Part shown: one piece after another, positions 25,898 to 35,630 of the stretch
How positions within the stretch are numbered: the first letter of the stretch is position 1
How the letters are laid out: every line of letters starts with the position of its first letter
NCBI GenBank assembly: GCA_964623625.1
Contig: CAZUUJ010000008.1
Span: 8,702-72,701, forward strand
Direction: 5' to 3'
Length of the DNA: 64,000 bases
Origin: CAZLGM01 sp964623625
Lineage (GTDB): Bacteria > Desulfobacterota > Desulfobulbia > Desulfobulbales > Desulfocapsaceae
Notes under the pieces: model-generated
What the model was told of the DNA's origin: nothing
Database searches by the model: none
Seen by the model: the letters and a program-made list of their open reading frames with translations, nothing else
Made by a program: the position numbers and the translations under genes

Positions 25898-27136
25898 TTA
25901 CACCTCACTTCCAATGGGACACATATTTTCCCAGCAGATATTCGAGTTCTCCCGCTCAAGCTCCATATCTTCGGCGCGGGCTTTGGCAAAGGCCCTGTAA
26001 ATAACATCGATCAGATCAACGGTGTGCAGTTGAGGATTGGTATGGTAATTCTCATAACAGCCGGCACAGGCTGTTATCATCTCATCGGCACCACTTGAAA
26101 CAAACTCTCTCACCTTGACCTGGCGATTGATCTCATCGATATGCTTTTTATCATAGTATCGGGAAACATCTCCACAACAGCGGCTGGACTTGCCGTGTGA
26201 CATCATTTCATGGATCATACCTACTCGTCTGATCAGTTTCCTCAGCGGTCCCTGCTGGTCATGCAGCGATCTCAGATTACATGAGTCGTGAATAGCAAAA
26301 GTGGTTTCCAGGTAGGCCAGGTCAAGCTTCTTTTCGATACTGAGTTCCAGCAACTCTTCGGCACAATGGCGGATATCCGGCCGACTGGAGGATTCACTGT
26401 TGTTTATCAGATCCAGCATGGCATTGAGGCAGTGACCACAGTTGGAAATAATTCGTTTTGGCCGTACCCTGTCAACCATCTCCACAAGACCCGGCTTAAT
26501 CTTATCCATATCACTATGGCCGCGATAGAAGCCAAAGGTACCGCAACAATACTCCAGCTTACCGACTGAAACATACGAGACACCGGCCGCTCCCAGCATC
26601 TTTTCCAGCTTCATGCACTGAGCGGCCTGGAGGTAAACATAGCAGCCATGGTAAAGAAGGACATCGGCCTGTTTGAATTCATTGAGTCTTTCAAAGTACC
26701 ACTGTTTCTCCTCCTCTTTCCATTTGGAGAGCACAAATTTTTCTATGGCCGCCTGTTTTACCTGATAATTGGAATACGGGTGAATATTGACCCTGTGTTT
26801 CATGGGATTGGCAATCATGTGTTTCATCATCATATTGCCATGTCGACGATAAATCGATTCCGGGCACGAATGGTGACACCGGTTACATTCGGCGCACCGG
26901 AAATTTGCCTCCACCAGTCCGCGATCAACCGTTTTAATTTTACCGGATAAAAAATCGTTTGATTGACGAATCCATTGACGGCACTGTTCTGGGTCATCAC
27001 CATAGTTAGAAAAGGCGCAATCAATATAACAGGAGCCGCACTCTATGCAGTTGCCGACCATATTCAGGGCATCCTGCTTCAAGTCCGTCAGAGGATCGTT
27101 GCTGAAGGTATCCGGATTTTCGGTCTGACTATTCAC
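25898..27136 (-). CDS. [4Fe-4S] protein with two CCG domains (HdrB/GlpC-like)
   Basis: 412 residues. Two N-terminal ferredoxin motifs (CIECGSCYIDC and CAECNRCHHSC) and two C-terminal CCG domains (CCGTFGFY ... CGHC, and CCGDVSRYY ... CAGCYEN). The layout resembles HdrC-HdrB fusions, GlcF and GlpC. Such proteins pass electrons between soluble flavoproteins and thiols or quinones. It is cotranscribed with the ferredoxin-FMN protein 5 bp downstream, so the pair may form one electron-transfer complex. No membrane helix is present. The palindromic repeat P2 copy 2 lies upstream. Confidence 0.85.
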   Translation of the reverse strand: MNSQTENPDTFSNDPLTDLKQDALNMVGNCIECGSCYIDCAFSNYGDDPEQCRQWIRQSNDFLSGKIKTVDRGLVEANFRCAECNRCHHSCPESIYRRHGNMMMKHMIANPMKHRVNIHPYSNYQVKQAAIEKFVLSKWKEEEKQWYFERLNEFKQADVLLYHGCYVYLQAAQCMKLEKMLGAAGVSYVSVGKLEYCCGTFGFYRGHSDMDKIKPGLVEMVDRVRPKRIISNCGHCLNAMLDLINNSESSSRPDIRHCAEELLELSIEKKLDLAYLETTFAIHDSCNLRSLHDQQGPLRKLIRRVGMIHEMMSHGKSSRCCGDVSRYYDKKHIDEINRQVKVREFVSSGADEMITACAGCYENYHTNPQLHTVDLIDVIYRAFAKARAEDMELERENSNICWENMCPIGSEV

Positions 27137-27203
27137 TTACACCTCCATATCAAAAAAGATTCAGTCAATTCATGATCCAGCATCAGGTGATCTGATAGTA
27201 GTA

Positions 27204-27364
27204 ATGTCGTGTCAATGATGAACTGGTGTAGAATACGCATTCATTTTTCTTGCCTGCGGATCATTGACTTGAGTTGCTTAGTGGGGCTATGTGGCTTAAA
27301 TCAATGGTCCACAGGCGAGGAAAAGAACAAGTAGTATGCGACAGTTCAACGTTGACACGACACT
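27204..27364. repeat. Palindromic repeat, family P2, copy 2
   Basis: About 160 bp, alignable with 8351-8508 over its length. Terminal arms TGTCGTGTCAATGATGAACT and (reversed) TGTCGTGTCAACGTTGAACT match at 18 of 20 positions. The inner stem (CCTGCGGATCATTGACTT paired with a segment ending CACAGG) carries several substitutions relative to copy 1 that are matched by changes in the opposite arm. It lies between two minus-strand genes, upstream of the CCG-protein gene. Confidence 0.85.
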
Positions 27365-27438
27365 CGACAGTGATCTCCAAAGGAGCAGCAATGGCTGAAC
27401 ATGTAGAAAACGGATATCGTAAACAGCCTGGCGACAGA

Positions 27439-28899
27439 TCATGCTTTTTCAGGCTTTATGGAAGAACCTCGATACCTGAAGAACAGCTTTAAGGCCGTTT
27501 TTACCCTGTCAGAGAAAATTTTTTCTGAAAAGACCTTGCCGACCACCCGTTTATTAATCTCTGCGAGGGTCGGATAGGGATGGATTGAGCCGGCCAGATG
27601 CGATAATTTCATTCCTGAACCCAGTACTGCCACCCACTCACCCAGAAGATCTCCAGCATGGAGTCCGAGAATCTGAACACCCAGAACTTTCTCCTTCTTA
27701 GATAAAATGAGCTTGATCTTCCCTTCGGTTGCACCTTCAGCCAGGGCACGATCATTGTCGGCAAAGTTCTCCTCCCAGACCGTATAGTCGATTCCAGCTT
27801 TTCCGGCCGCCTTCTCATTCAACCCGATGGAGGCAAGTTCCGGGCCGGTATAGGTGCACCAGGGCATCCGGGTATAGTTGACCTTGCGGGGCAGATGGAA
27901 AACGGCATTACTGACAACAATACCCCCTTCATAACCGGCAGCATGGGTGAACTGATAACCGCCAATCACATCACCGGCCGCGAAGATATGCTTATGATTG
28001 GTCCGCAGCCTGTCATCCACATCAATGCCTTTGCCGGAAAAATCGAGGCCAATATCCTCTAAACCTAAGCCAGCCACATTTACACGCCGGCCAAGGGCAA
28101 CCAGAATTTCAGCACCCTCTATGTTGAGCTGCTGTCCTTCACTGTTTTTTATGACAACCTGACGACTGTTGCCAATATCTTGAGCACTGATCAGCTGACA
28201 GCCCAGATGAAAAACCACGCCCTCCCGCTCCATGGCCGCCTGAACCTGGTCGGCCATATCCTTATCCTCTTTGGAGAGTATCTGGTTGGATCGTTGGAGA
28301 ACGGATACCTGACTGCCAAGCCGGTTAAAGGCCTGGGCCATCTCAACGGCTATTGGCCCGGCTCCCAGGATAATCAGTGATTTGGGCAGATGATCGAGAT
28401 AAAAGATTTCTTTATTGGTCAAATAGGGTACACCATCAAGTCCATCCACTGGTGGAATGGCTGGTGACGATCCCGTTGCTACAACCCATGTTTTCGCACT
28501 GATTCGTTTTGAACCCAGGGTGATTGTGTGCTCATCACTGAAAACAGGATCGCCGAACTGCACCTCAGCACCCAGTTTATTAAATCGTTCCACTGAATCA
28601 TGCTTCTGAATCTTGGCAACGACTGAACGAATTCGGTCGGCAACCTGTTTGAAATCAACCGGCGGCAGATCAACTTCGGGGAGCCCATAATTCTGAGCAT
28701 TTTGCATGAGATATCTGACCTTGGCAGACTTGATCAAGGTCTTGGAAGGAACACAACCAAAATGGAGACAATCGCCGCCCAGTTCCTTCTCATTTTCGAT
28801 CAGTAATGTACGTGCGCCAAGCTGGGCGGCACCTGACGCTACGGTCAGTCCGGCGGCCCCGCCACCTAGAATACCGATATCGTAATCAAATTCAGCCAT
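27439..28899 (-). CDS. Dihydrolipoamide dehydrogenase/mercuric reductase-like flavoprotein
   Basis: 486 residues. Class I pyridine nucleotide-disulfide oxidoreductase: FAD motif GILGGGAAGL (9-18), redox pair C44/C49 in GGDCLHFGCVPSKT, NAD(P) fold LGAGPIAVEMAQ, and a C-terminal dimer domain ending with HPYPTLAEI. It lacks the N-terminal metal-binding domain and the C-terminal cysteine pair of true MerA. The ATG at 28899 is preceded by a strong GGAAGGGGGG. It overlaps the TVP38 gene by 8 bp; this gene pair recurs in many bacteria. Physiological disulfide substrate unknown. Confidence 0.88.
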   Translation of the reverse strand: MAEFDYDIGILGGGAAGLTVASGAAQLGARTLLIENEKELGGDCLHFGCVPSKTLIKSAKVRYLMQNAQNYGLPEVDLPPVDFKQVADRIRSVVAKIQKHDSVERFNKLGAEVQFGDPVFSDEHTITLGSKRISAKTWVVATGSSPAIPPVDGLDGVPYLTNKEIFYLDHLPKSLIILGAGPIAVEMAQAFNRLGSQVSVLQRSNQILSKEDKDMADQVQAAMEREGVVFHLGCQLISAQDIGNSRQVVIKNSEGQQLNIEGAEILVALGRRVNVAGLGLEDIGLDFSGKGIDVDDRLRTNHKHIFAAGDVIGGYQFTHAAGYEGGIVVSNAVFHLPRKVNYTRMPWCTYTGPELASIGLNEKAAGKAGIDYTVWEENFADNDRALAEGATEGKIKLILSKKEKVLGVQILGLHAGDLLGEWVAVLGSGMKLSHLAGSIHPYPTLAEINKRVVGKVFSEKIFSDRVKTALKLFFRYRGSSIKPEKA

Positions 28900-29611
28900 T
28901 TTCCCCCCTTCCATCTATCTCTTTTCCGGTTTTTTTACGATAGATGGTCATCAGTTTTTTCACGGTAATGGGAAACAACCCCAAAATCACAAATGAAATA
29001 ATCAGTGTCGGCGAAAGTATGCCGCTTAACGAATCGATCTTGCTGATTTCTTTGCCCGCATTAACATAGACCGCGGTGCCGGCCAGCATCCCCACTTGGG
29101 ATACCCAGAAGAAGGTAAACAGGGGTATTTTGGTAAGCCCTGATACCAGGTTGATAACAAAGAACGGCACCACAGGAATCAACCTCAGGGTAAAAAGATA
29201 AAAGGCTCCTTCTTTTTCTATACCCTCATTGATCTGCTTTAACTTATCACCGAACCGTCCCTGTACCCAGTCCTGGAGTAAAAACCGGGAAACCCCACAG
29301 GCAAGGGTGGCACCCAGGGTTGAGGCAAATGAAACGGCCACAAGGCCAACCCAGAAGCCGAACAGGGCACCGCCTGCTAAAGTCATAACCGTTGCGCCCG
29401 GCAGAGACAGGGCGGTAACCGCAATATAGACCAGCATGAAAATACCGATTACGGTCACGCGATTGGCTTTGTAAATGGCCTGAAATTTTTCCTGGGACTC
29501 CTTCAGGTAATTCAGCGTCAGGTATTGATCCAGATCAAAAGCTATGAAAAGGAAAACCGCCAGGACTGCTATGGCCAGGATGACTAGTCGCTGGACTATT
29601 TTTGTATTCAT
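28892..29611 (-). CDS. TVP38/TMEM64 (VTT domain) membrane protein
   Basis: 239 residues with about five or six hydrophobic segments. The core GALFGFWVGLVAVSFASTLG followed by RFLLQDWVQGRFG and LRLIPVVPFFVINLVSGL is characteristic of the TVP38/TMEM64 branch. Start chosen at the Met at 29611 (MNTKIVQ), just before the first membrane helix; the open frame extends to 29677 without similarity. Translationally coupled to the flavoprotein gene, which suggests a joint role at the membrane. Confidence 0.85.
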   Translation of the reverse strand: MNTKIVQRLVILAIAVLAVFLFIAFDLDQYLTLNYLKESQEKFQAIYKANRVTVIGIFMLVYIAVTALSLPGATVMTLAGGALFGFWVGLVAVSFASTLGATLACGVSRFLLQDWVQGRFGDKLKQINEGIEKEGAFYLFTLRLIPVVPFFVINLVSGLTKIPLFTFFWVSQVGMLAGTAVYVNAGKEISKIDSLSGILSPTLIISFVILGLFPITVKKLMTIYRKKTGKEIDGRGENG

Positions 29612-29827
29612 TTTGTTTGCCCAAAATATAATTCTGTATGCTTCGGTCCCACCCAAGGAACCGAACTCTTTCATCAAACATTCTCAGGGTATGGTATTGA
29701 GGATATGATTGCAAGATCATTGATCTCACCATTTTATCACTTTTTTTCACATAGTGTCGTCACAAGCCTGTGAAAAAGGAAAAAAGGGGAAACAGGTGGG
29801 GAAGAATTGGAACGGTGAAGGCGATGC

Positions 29828-31150
29828 CTACATCTTGCAGACTTTGTCGCTCAGCAGTCTCAACTGGGATTGAATGGATGTGTCACGCCGGGCAAGGTCG
29901 GCTACTTTATTTATGGAATGCATGACCGTTGAATGATCTCGATTGAACACCTTACCAATTTCAACCAGCGGCGCGGATGTATGTTTACGGGCAAGATACA
30001 TGGCCACCTGCCGGGGAAAGGTGATGATCTTCTTACGGGAACGGGACTGCATATCTGAAAAGCTCACCTTGAACTGATCGGCAACAAACTCGGAAACCAC
30101 CTGGGCCGTTAAAATACGATAGCTGCCGGTGATGGTTTCAACAACCTCGAGAATAAGATCCATATCGACCTCTCCACCACGCAACACCGCTTTTGAGTGG
30201 ATATTCAAAATAGCCGATTCAATCTGTCTGATATCGCCACGAATATGATGGGCAAGGTAGCCAATCTGATCATCATTCAGCCTCAGTTTCCTGCTTTTCG
30301 CCTTTCTCTTAACGATCCTGGCCCGAGTCTCGCAATCAGGGGCCTGGATAGTGGTTACCAGCCCGGAACTCATGCGGGAGCGAAATTCATTATCGATTCC
30401 TTCAAGCTCTCTGGGTGAGATATTGGCCGTGAAGATAATCTTCTTTTCCTTCTTGATCAGTGAGTCAAGCAACTCGTTCAGTTCTTCCTGGGTTTTGAGT
30501 TTGCCTTTCAGGGTGTGTACGTCTTCGACTAACAGGACATCGCACCGGTCGTGATACTTGGACTTGAATTGATCCATTTTTTTGTCGCGAATTCCCTGAA
30601 CCATCTCCTGGGAGTATTTGGTGGCAGTCAGATAGTGCAGCCTGGTCATCGGAGAATCGGTAAGAATCTGATGGGCGACAGCATGTGTCAGGTGGCTTTT
30701 TCCAAGCCCGGTGGAACTGTTGAGAAACAGGCAGGGACCAACGGTATCATCACCGGCAGCAACGGTTTTGCAAGCCGACTGAGCTAGAATATTGGAATCT
30801 CCTACTATAAATTCATCAAAGGTGTAGCGGGGATGCAGGGAACGACTGCTGGATGATCCAGCCGGAAATTCGGGAAACCGCCTCTGGTGTTTTGCTACAG
30901 GCAGGTCTATCGGAGGGGCCGATTGCTCACAAAGATTGATGCTCCAATTGCTGTTACTAATCTCTGCGCATTTTTTTTCTATATCCTCCAGGAAATTCTC
31001 TTTAATCCAGGCCTTAAAAAAACGATCCGGACAGCCAAGCTGCAGTGTATTCTTATCATCACTGATATAATTAAGCGGCTCAATCCAAAGAGTAAACGTG
31101 TTTTCCGGCATCGAATCCCGTAGACTCTCTTTGATCTTGTCCCACAACAT
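29828..31150 (-). CDS. dnaA: Chromosomal replication initiator DnaA
   Basis: 440 residues. Opens the origin and loads the replicative helicase. Domain I (about 1-80), a short domain II, AAA+ domain III with Walker A NSSTGLGKSH (about 144-153) and Walker B VLLVED (about 205-210), then domain IV with the DnaA signature VFNRDHSTVMHSINKV. The Met at 31150 has an AAAGGA seven bases upstream; a Met two codons earlier overlaps that site. dnaN does not follow. The 945-bp gap upstream is a candidate oriC. Confidence 0.96.
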   Translation of the reverse strand: MLWDKIKESLRDSMPENTFTLWIEPLNYISDDKNTLQLGCPDRFFKAWIKENFLEDIEKKCAEISNSNWSINLCEQSAPPIDLPVAKHQRRFPEFPAGSSSSRSLHPRYTFDEFIVGDSNILAQSACKTVAAGDDTVGPCLFLNSSTGLGKSHLTHAVAHQILTDSPMTRLHYLTATKYSQEMVQGIRDKKMDQFKSKYHDRCDVLLVEDVHTLKGKLKTQEELNELLDSLIKKEKKIIFTANISPRELEGIDNEFRSRMSSGLVTTIQAPDCETRARIVKRKAKSRKLRLNDDQIGYLAHHIRGDIRQIESAILNIHSKAVLRGGEVDMDLILEVVETITGSYRILTAQVVSEFVADQFKVSFSDMQSRSRKKIITFPRQVAMYLARKHTSAPLVEIGKVFNRDHSTVMHSINKVADLARRDTSIQSQLRLLSDKVCKM

Positions 31151-31156
31151 CGGCAT

Positions 31157-32101
31157 ATCCTTTGATTTTTAATAGAGGATCAAGAAACAATCCAGCAAGA
31201 TAACAGCTAGCCTCTCTGTAGATATTTTCGGGAGCGACAGGTGAACAGCTGAAATATCACAGCACGGGCTGCATTCTAAAACATCCGGCAGAACCGTGCT
31301 GAACATGGCTCCCTATAAAATCGATTTTTCCGCTGACGTCAAAGTCGATTGAGCACAATTTACTTCCAAAGCTCATCAATATGCCCGATGCCATGCAGTG
31401 TAAGTATTGTAACCGATTCCTCCTTCTCTTGCCCTTATTTAATAGAGAATAGAAAAAAGCTGTTTTTCTAACGTTATCTTTACATGTTACTAACATTCAC
31501 CACAAATTATCAACAATTCAATTTTTTTATTAAATTTAATATTATTCTAAATTAGTCAAACAATCTGCAAATAAATCAATATTACGCCAACCATACAGAC
31601 TCAATTTCAACTTGTTTGTGAGAACAGCAGGTTAGATGGAAAAAAAAAGAGACTATTTTTTTTTATTGCCATCTACTTTTTCCTATCTCAACCTTACCTC
31701 TGCGAAACTTCCTAATGAGCATATGTCAAAACCTTGACAAATAGCACTTTCAGCCAACCGGCTCTGATACATAACCGTCTTTCATTCCTGAAATTTACAA
31801 GCTGAAACCATCGAACCACCAATCCGGCGATAATTCGACACTTTCATTCATATTACTGAATCGGCCCTCAGTTTTTGGCCTTTTCCAGCTTTCTCGGATG
31901 ATTTACAGCATGAGATACTGAATTTTGCATCATTATCCATACCCATAAAGGGGTGATGTCGACCACTCTTCTGACTGACAAACTCTACCTCTTCCAACTT
32001 TTATCGGATCGACAGGGAAAACAATAATTCAATTCGGCAAATCATCTGACGGCTGTTTCGTGCATATCATTCTCCGGTTTGTATGAGGTCAAATCGAAGA
32101 A
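31157..32101. other. Candidate oriC: AT-rich 945-bp gap upstream of dnaA
   Basis: No convincing ORF. AT-rich blocks at about 31500-31560 and 31640-31680 could be an unwinding element. DnaA-box-like sequences are TTATCAACA at 31507-31515 and TTATCCATA at 31933-31941 (each one mismatch from TTATCCACA); others are weaker. An A-tract/T-tract inverted repeat lies at 31635-31680. Genes change from mostly minus to mostly plus across this gap. The box density is low, so oriC is inferred mainly from dnaA and the strand switch. Confidence 0.45.
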
Positions 32102-32830
32102 TCAGGCCCTCGTAAAGGTCAGCACTTTAACCTCTCTTGCTCCTGCTCTTATCAGGGTTCTTGAACACTCTGACACCGTAGTGCCGGTGGTCAGCACATC
32201 ATCGACCAGGCAGATCGATTTGTTTTTAATCCGTGCCGGTTCGGGGACCTTGAAAGCTCCACGCAGGTTTTTTCGCCGCTTCTCGCCATCAAGAGATGTT
32301 TGGGGAATGGTATCCTCTGCTCTTAGCAAAAGGGTGTAATCGATTTTATCCCGGTCGCCCGGAAAAAAGAGACGGGCTAAGATCAGCGACTGGTTCAGCC
32401 CCCTTTGGCGCAATCTTTTTTTATGCAGCGGAACAGGGATGATCAAATCACTGGTGGCAAAAAGGTTCTGGTCGACCTTCCCGGCTATCCGTTCTATGGT
32501 CGGCAACACTGCGCTGTCCCCGGAATATTTGAGCCGATGCAGCAGATACTGGACAACGGGTCCGTAAACGGCAACAGCCCGGGCAACTTGATAGTCAGGC
32601 CGCTGTTTGAGACATTCCCCGCAAAGGTGATCTTTACCATTCCAGTCATAAAACCCGACACCGCAGCTTACGCACAACGGAGAGCTGATATATTCGATCT
32701 CCTTAGAACAGGACCGGCAGAGAAATCCATGATCTTCTCCATGGCCCAGGTGCACCGAGCAATACAGACACTTTGGAGGAAAAAGCAGTTCCAGACCTCC
32801 TTGAATCAGTGAGTTCACAACCTTCTTCAT
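32102..32830 (-). CDS. comF: ComF family phosphoribosyltransferase-like protein
   Basis: 242 residues. An N-terminal zinc-ribbon-like region with paired cysteines (CLYC, CRSC, CVSC, CGEC) and a C-terminal type I PRTase fold with PRPP motif ICLVDDVLTTGTT. ComF supports DNA uptake in competent bacteria (it interacts with the PriA helicase), but the family is widespread in non-competent species (GntX). It is the only minus-strand gene in the first 12 kb right of the candidate origin. Confidence 0.85.
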   Translation of the reverse strand: MKKVVNSLIQGGLELLFPPKCLYCSVHLGHGEDHGFLCRSCSKEIEYISSPLCVSCGVGFYDWNGKDHLCGECLKQRPDYQVARAVAVYGPVVQYLLHRLKYSGDSAVLPTIERIAGKVDQNLFATSDLIIPVPLHKKRLRQRGLNQSLILARLFFPGDRDKIDYTLLLRAEDTIPQTSLDGEKRRKNLRGAFKVPEPARIKNKSICLVDDVLTTGTTVSECSRTLIRAGAREVKVLTFTRA

Positions 32831-33167
32831 ATCTTTTTTCCATATTGGAGAAAATCATGTTGTGATTTGTCATCGAAATGGCAAATCTTGCCGACCGATG
32901 AAACCGGCCTGACATCATTAATCTATTGACAAAATTATCATGCGGTGAGATGTTTTGCCTACTTTTTACGCATTGACCAAACATTGACAGACTCGTAAAA
33001 ATCCGAAAATCTGCAACCTTGTCATAACGACTGGAGCACGGCGACCTCCATACTGCTGATTACTGGAGATTGTATGACCTCGTAATGATAGGCAGGAAGT
33101 GATTGATTCGTTTTTATGAGATTATCAAATATTTATTCATTTAACTTTACTACAGGAACCAGGAAAC
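32831..33167. other. Intergenic region between comF and acnB
   Basis: 337 bp between divergent genes. Several TTGACA-like hexamers are present (for example near 32932 and 32983), but no matching -10 at good spacing was convincing. The acnB ribosome-binding site CAGGAACCAGGAA lies just before 33168. No RNA gene or repeat seen. Confidence 0.5.
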
Positions 33168-35630
33168 ATGATAGAGCAATACAGAAAAGATGCAGAAATC
33201 CGATCAAATGAGGGGCTTCCCCCTCTGCCTTTGTCAGCCGAGCAGGTCAGCGATCTGGTCTCGATGCTTGCGGACAATCATCCGGAAAGCAATTTTCTCC
33301 TTGATCTTCTTGAAAACCGGGTTGAGCCAGGGGTAGGAAAAGCGGCCGAGATAAAGGCTTTGTGGCTCGAAAAGGTGGCCTGTGGTGAATCATCCTGTGA
33401 CTGCATCACTCCTGAAAAAGCAATCGACATGCTGTCCACCATGATTGGAGGATACAATGTGGAAGTATTGGTCCGGCTGCTTAAATCGGGGTACTGTCGG
33501 GCCGAAGCCGCTCAGGCTCTAAAGAACCTGACCAAAGTATACTCAGCTTTCGATGAAATCGCCGGGTTGGCAGAGACCGACAGTTATGCTGCCGATATCC
33601 TTCAATCGTGGGCAAAGGCGGAATGGTTCACCAACGCCGAGCCCCTGCCCGAGCAGATCACATTTAAAGTGTATAAAGTTGACGGCGAAATCAATACCGA
33701 CGATTTTTCTCCAGGCAACAAGGCCCTGTCGCGCACCGACATTCCCCTGCATGCGACCTTCTTCGGCAAGACCCGTTTCCCGGGCGGCATTGAAAAGATT
33801 GGCCGGATGCGGGAAGGAGGTTGTACCGTTGCCTTTGCTGGCGATGTTGTCGGAACCGGATCATCAAGAAAATCAGCGGTCAACTCGGTACTCTGGCATA
33901 TCGGTGAGGATATTCATGGTACACCCAATAAACGCCGCGGCGGCTTACTGCTTGCCGGCAACATTGCTCCTATTTTTTATAGTTCCGCCCGAGATGCAGG
34001 ACTGCTGCCGATTCCGTGTGATGTCACCAAAATCGCCACCGGTGACACCCTGATTTTTAATCCCCACTCCTGGACACTGACAACAAAAAAAGGTGCCGTT
34101 ATCGTGACCGAAACACCGCCTCTTACCATACTTGATGAGTATCGCGCCGGTGGCCGGCTCAACCTGATCATTGGCAAACATCTGACCCAGGACGCCTGCA
34201 AAGCCGCAGGGCTTGAATTCCCCGACTTCTTTAAAGAAGAGCCAAACCCGGTTCCCAGAGCGGGACAACCTTATACGCTGGCTCAGAAAATAGTCGGCCG
34301 TGCCTGCGGTCTGGACGGGGTTTTACCGGGCACCAATTGCTTGCCGACAATATCCACCATCTGCTCCCAGGATACCACCGGTCCCATGACCGTTCAGGAA
34401 GTGGAAGAGCTGGCATGTAAGAAATTCGAGGCCGACTTTGCCCTGCAGACCTTCTGCCACACGGCAGCCTATCCCAGCCGCCAGGATTTCCGGCTGTGGG
34501 AAAAATTACGGGAAAGCATGGTAGGCTGTGGCGCACTGGTTCTCAAACCGGGTGACGGCGTTATCCATTCCTGGGTTAACAAAACTCTGGTGCCCGACCA
34601 GGTCGGTACAGGCGGCGATTCCCATACCCGCTTTCCGCTGGGCATCTCTTTTCCAGCCGGCTCAAGCCTGGTCGCCTTTGGGGCTGCTCTTGGATTCATG
34701 CCCCTTGAAATGCCGGAATCGGTCCTTATCCGCTTTCATGGAACACGGCAACAAGGCATTACGGTACGGGATATGGTCAACGCTATTCCCTATTTCGCTA
34801 TTCAGCAGGGGTTGTTGACAACCTCTAGCGCCGGGAAGAAAAACATCTTCTCAGGAACCATCATTGAGATTGAAGGTGTCGACGATTTGAGTGTAAACGA
34901 GGCTTTTGAGCTGACCGATTCCACCGCCGAGAGAAGCGCTGCCGCCGGCACGGTCAAACTACCGCTCGACACCGTAGTCGGACAGGTCAAAAAGAATATC
35001 GCGGTGTTAACACGACTGCTTGAAGAAGGATATCAATCACGGGAGACACTGCAAAAACGAATCGACCACCTGAAACAGTGGGTCGACAACCCAAGTCTGC
35101 TGGTCCGGGATGAAGATGCCGAGTTTAAAGCGATTCTTGAAATCGATCTGGAGAAGATTAACCAGCCCATACTGGCCTGCCCCAACGACCCAGACGATGT
35201 CCGGCTGCTGGAAGAATGTAGCGGCGCACAGATCGACGAAGTGTTTATCGGTTCCTGCATGACCCATCTTGCGCACCTCCAGTCGGCAGCCGGCCTGCTC
35301 TCGGGAAAAGGATACGCCTCCGGCCGGTTGTGGATAACCCCGACTACCCGACTGGATCAGGAAGCAATCAAAGAAGACGGTGGCTATTCACTCTTCGGGG
35401 CTGCGGGAGCCCGGATCGAGACTCCCGGCTGTAGCCTGTGCATGGGGAACCAGGCCCGTGTTCAACCGGGCACCACTGTGTTCTCCACTTCGACCAGGAA
35501 CTTCAGCAACAGGCTAGGAATCAACACCAAGGTCTACCTCGGCTCTGCCGAACTGGGAACCATCTGTGCGCTCAATGGTGAGATTCCCACCGTTCAGGAC
35601 TATTTCGACCAAGTCCAAACAGATTCCTGA
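33168..35630 (+). CDS. acnB: Aconitate hydratase B (2-methylisocitrate dehydratase)
   Basis: 820 residues, slightly shorter than the usual ~860. Converts citrate and isocitrate through cis-aconitate; AcnB can also act on 2-methyl-cis-aconitate. The N-terminal HEAT-like and swivel domains (NTDDFSPG, GTGSSRKSAVNS) precede the catalytic [4Fe-4S] domain, with cluster cysteines in GSCMTH and CSLCMGNQ and the QDTTGPMT segment. This domain order (swivel first) is diagnostic of AcnB. First plus-strand gene to the right of the candidate origin. A strong SD (CAGGAA) precedes the ATG. Confidence 0.95.
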   Translation: MIEQYRKDAEIRSNEGLPPLPLSAEQVSDLVSMLADNHPESNFLLDLLENRVEPGVGKAAEIKALWLEKVACGESSCDCITPEKAIDMLSTMIGGYNVEVLVRLLKSGYCRAEAAQALKNLTKVYSAFDEIAGLAETDSYAADILQSWAKAEWFTNAEPLPEQITFKVYKVDGEINTDDFSPGNKALSRTDIPLHATFFGKTRFPGGIEKIGRMREGGCTVAFAGDVVGTGSSRKSAVNSVLWHIGEDIHGTPNKRRGGLLLAGNIAPIFYSSARDAGLLPIPCDVTKIATGDTLIFNPHSWTLTTKKGAVIVTETPPLTILDEYRAGGRLNLIIGKHLTQDACKAAGLEFPDFFKEEPNPVPRAGQPYTLAQKIVGRACGLDGVLPGTNCLPTISTICSQDTTGPMTVQEVEELACKKFEADFALQTFCHTAAYPSRQDFRLWEKLRESMVGCGALVLKPGDGVIHSWVNKTLVPDQVGTGGDSHTRFPLGISFPAGSSLVAFGAALGFMPLEMPESVLIRFHGTRQQGITVRDMVNAIPYFAIQQGLLTTSSAGKKNIFSGTIIEIEGVDDLSVNEAFELTDSTAERSAAAGTVKLPLDTVVGQVKKNIAVLTRLLEEGYQSRETLQKRIDHLKQWVDNPSLLVRDEDAEFKAILEIDLEKINQPILACPNDPDDVRLLEECSGAQIDEVFIGSCMTHLAHLQSAAGLLSGKGYASGRLWITPTTRLDQEAIKEDGGYSLFGAAGARIETPGCSLCMGNQARVQPGTTVFSTSTRNFSNRLGINTKVYLGSAELGTICALNGEIPTVQDYFDQVQTDS

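Noticed and set aside
32924..33010. TTGACA-like promoter elements upstream of acnB
   Set aside because: No -10 hexamer at 16-18 bp spacing could be paired with them.
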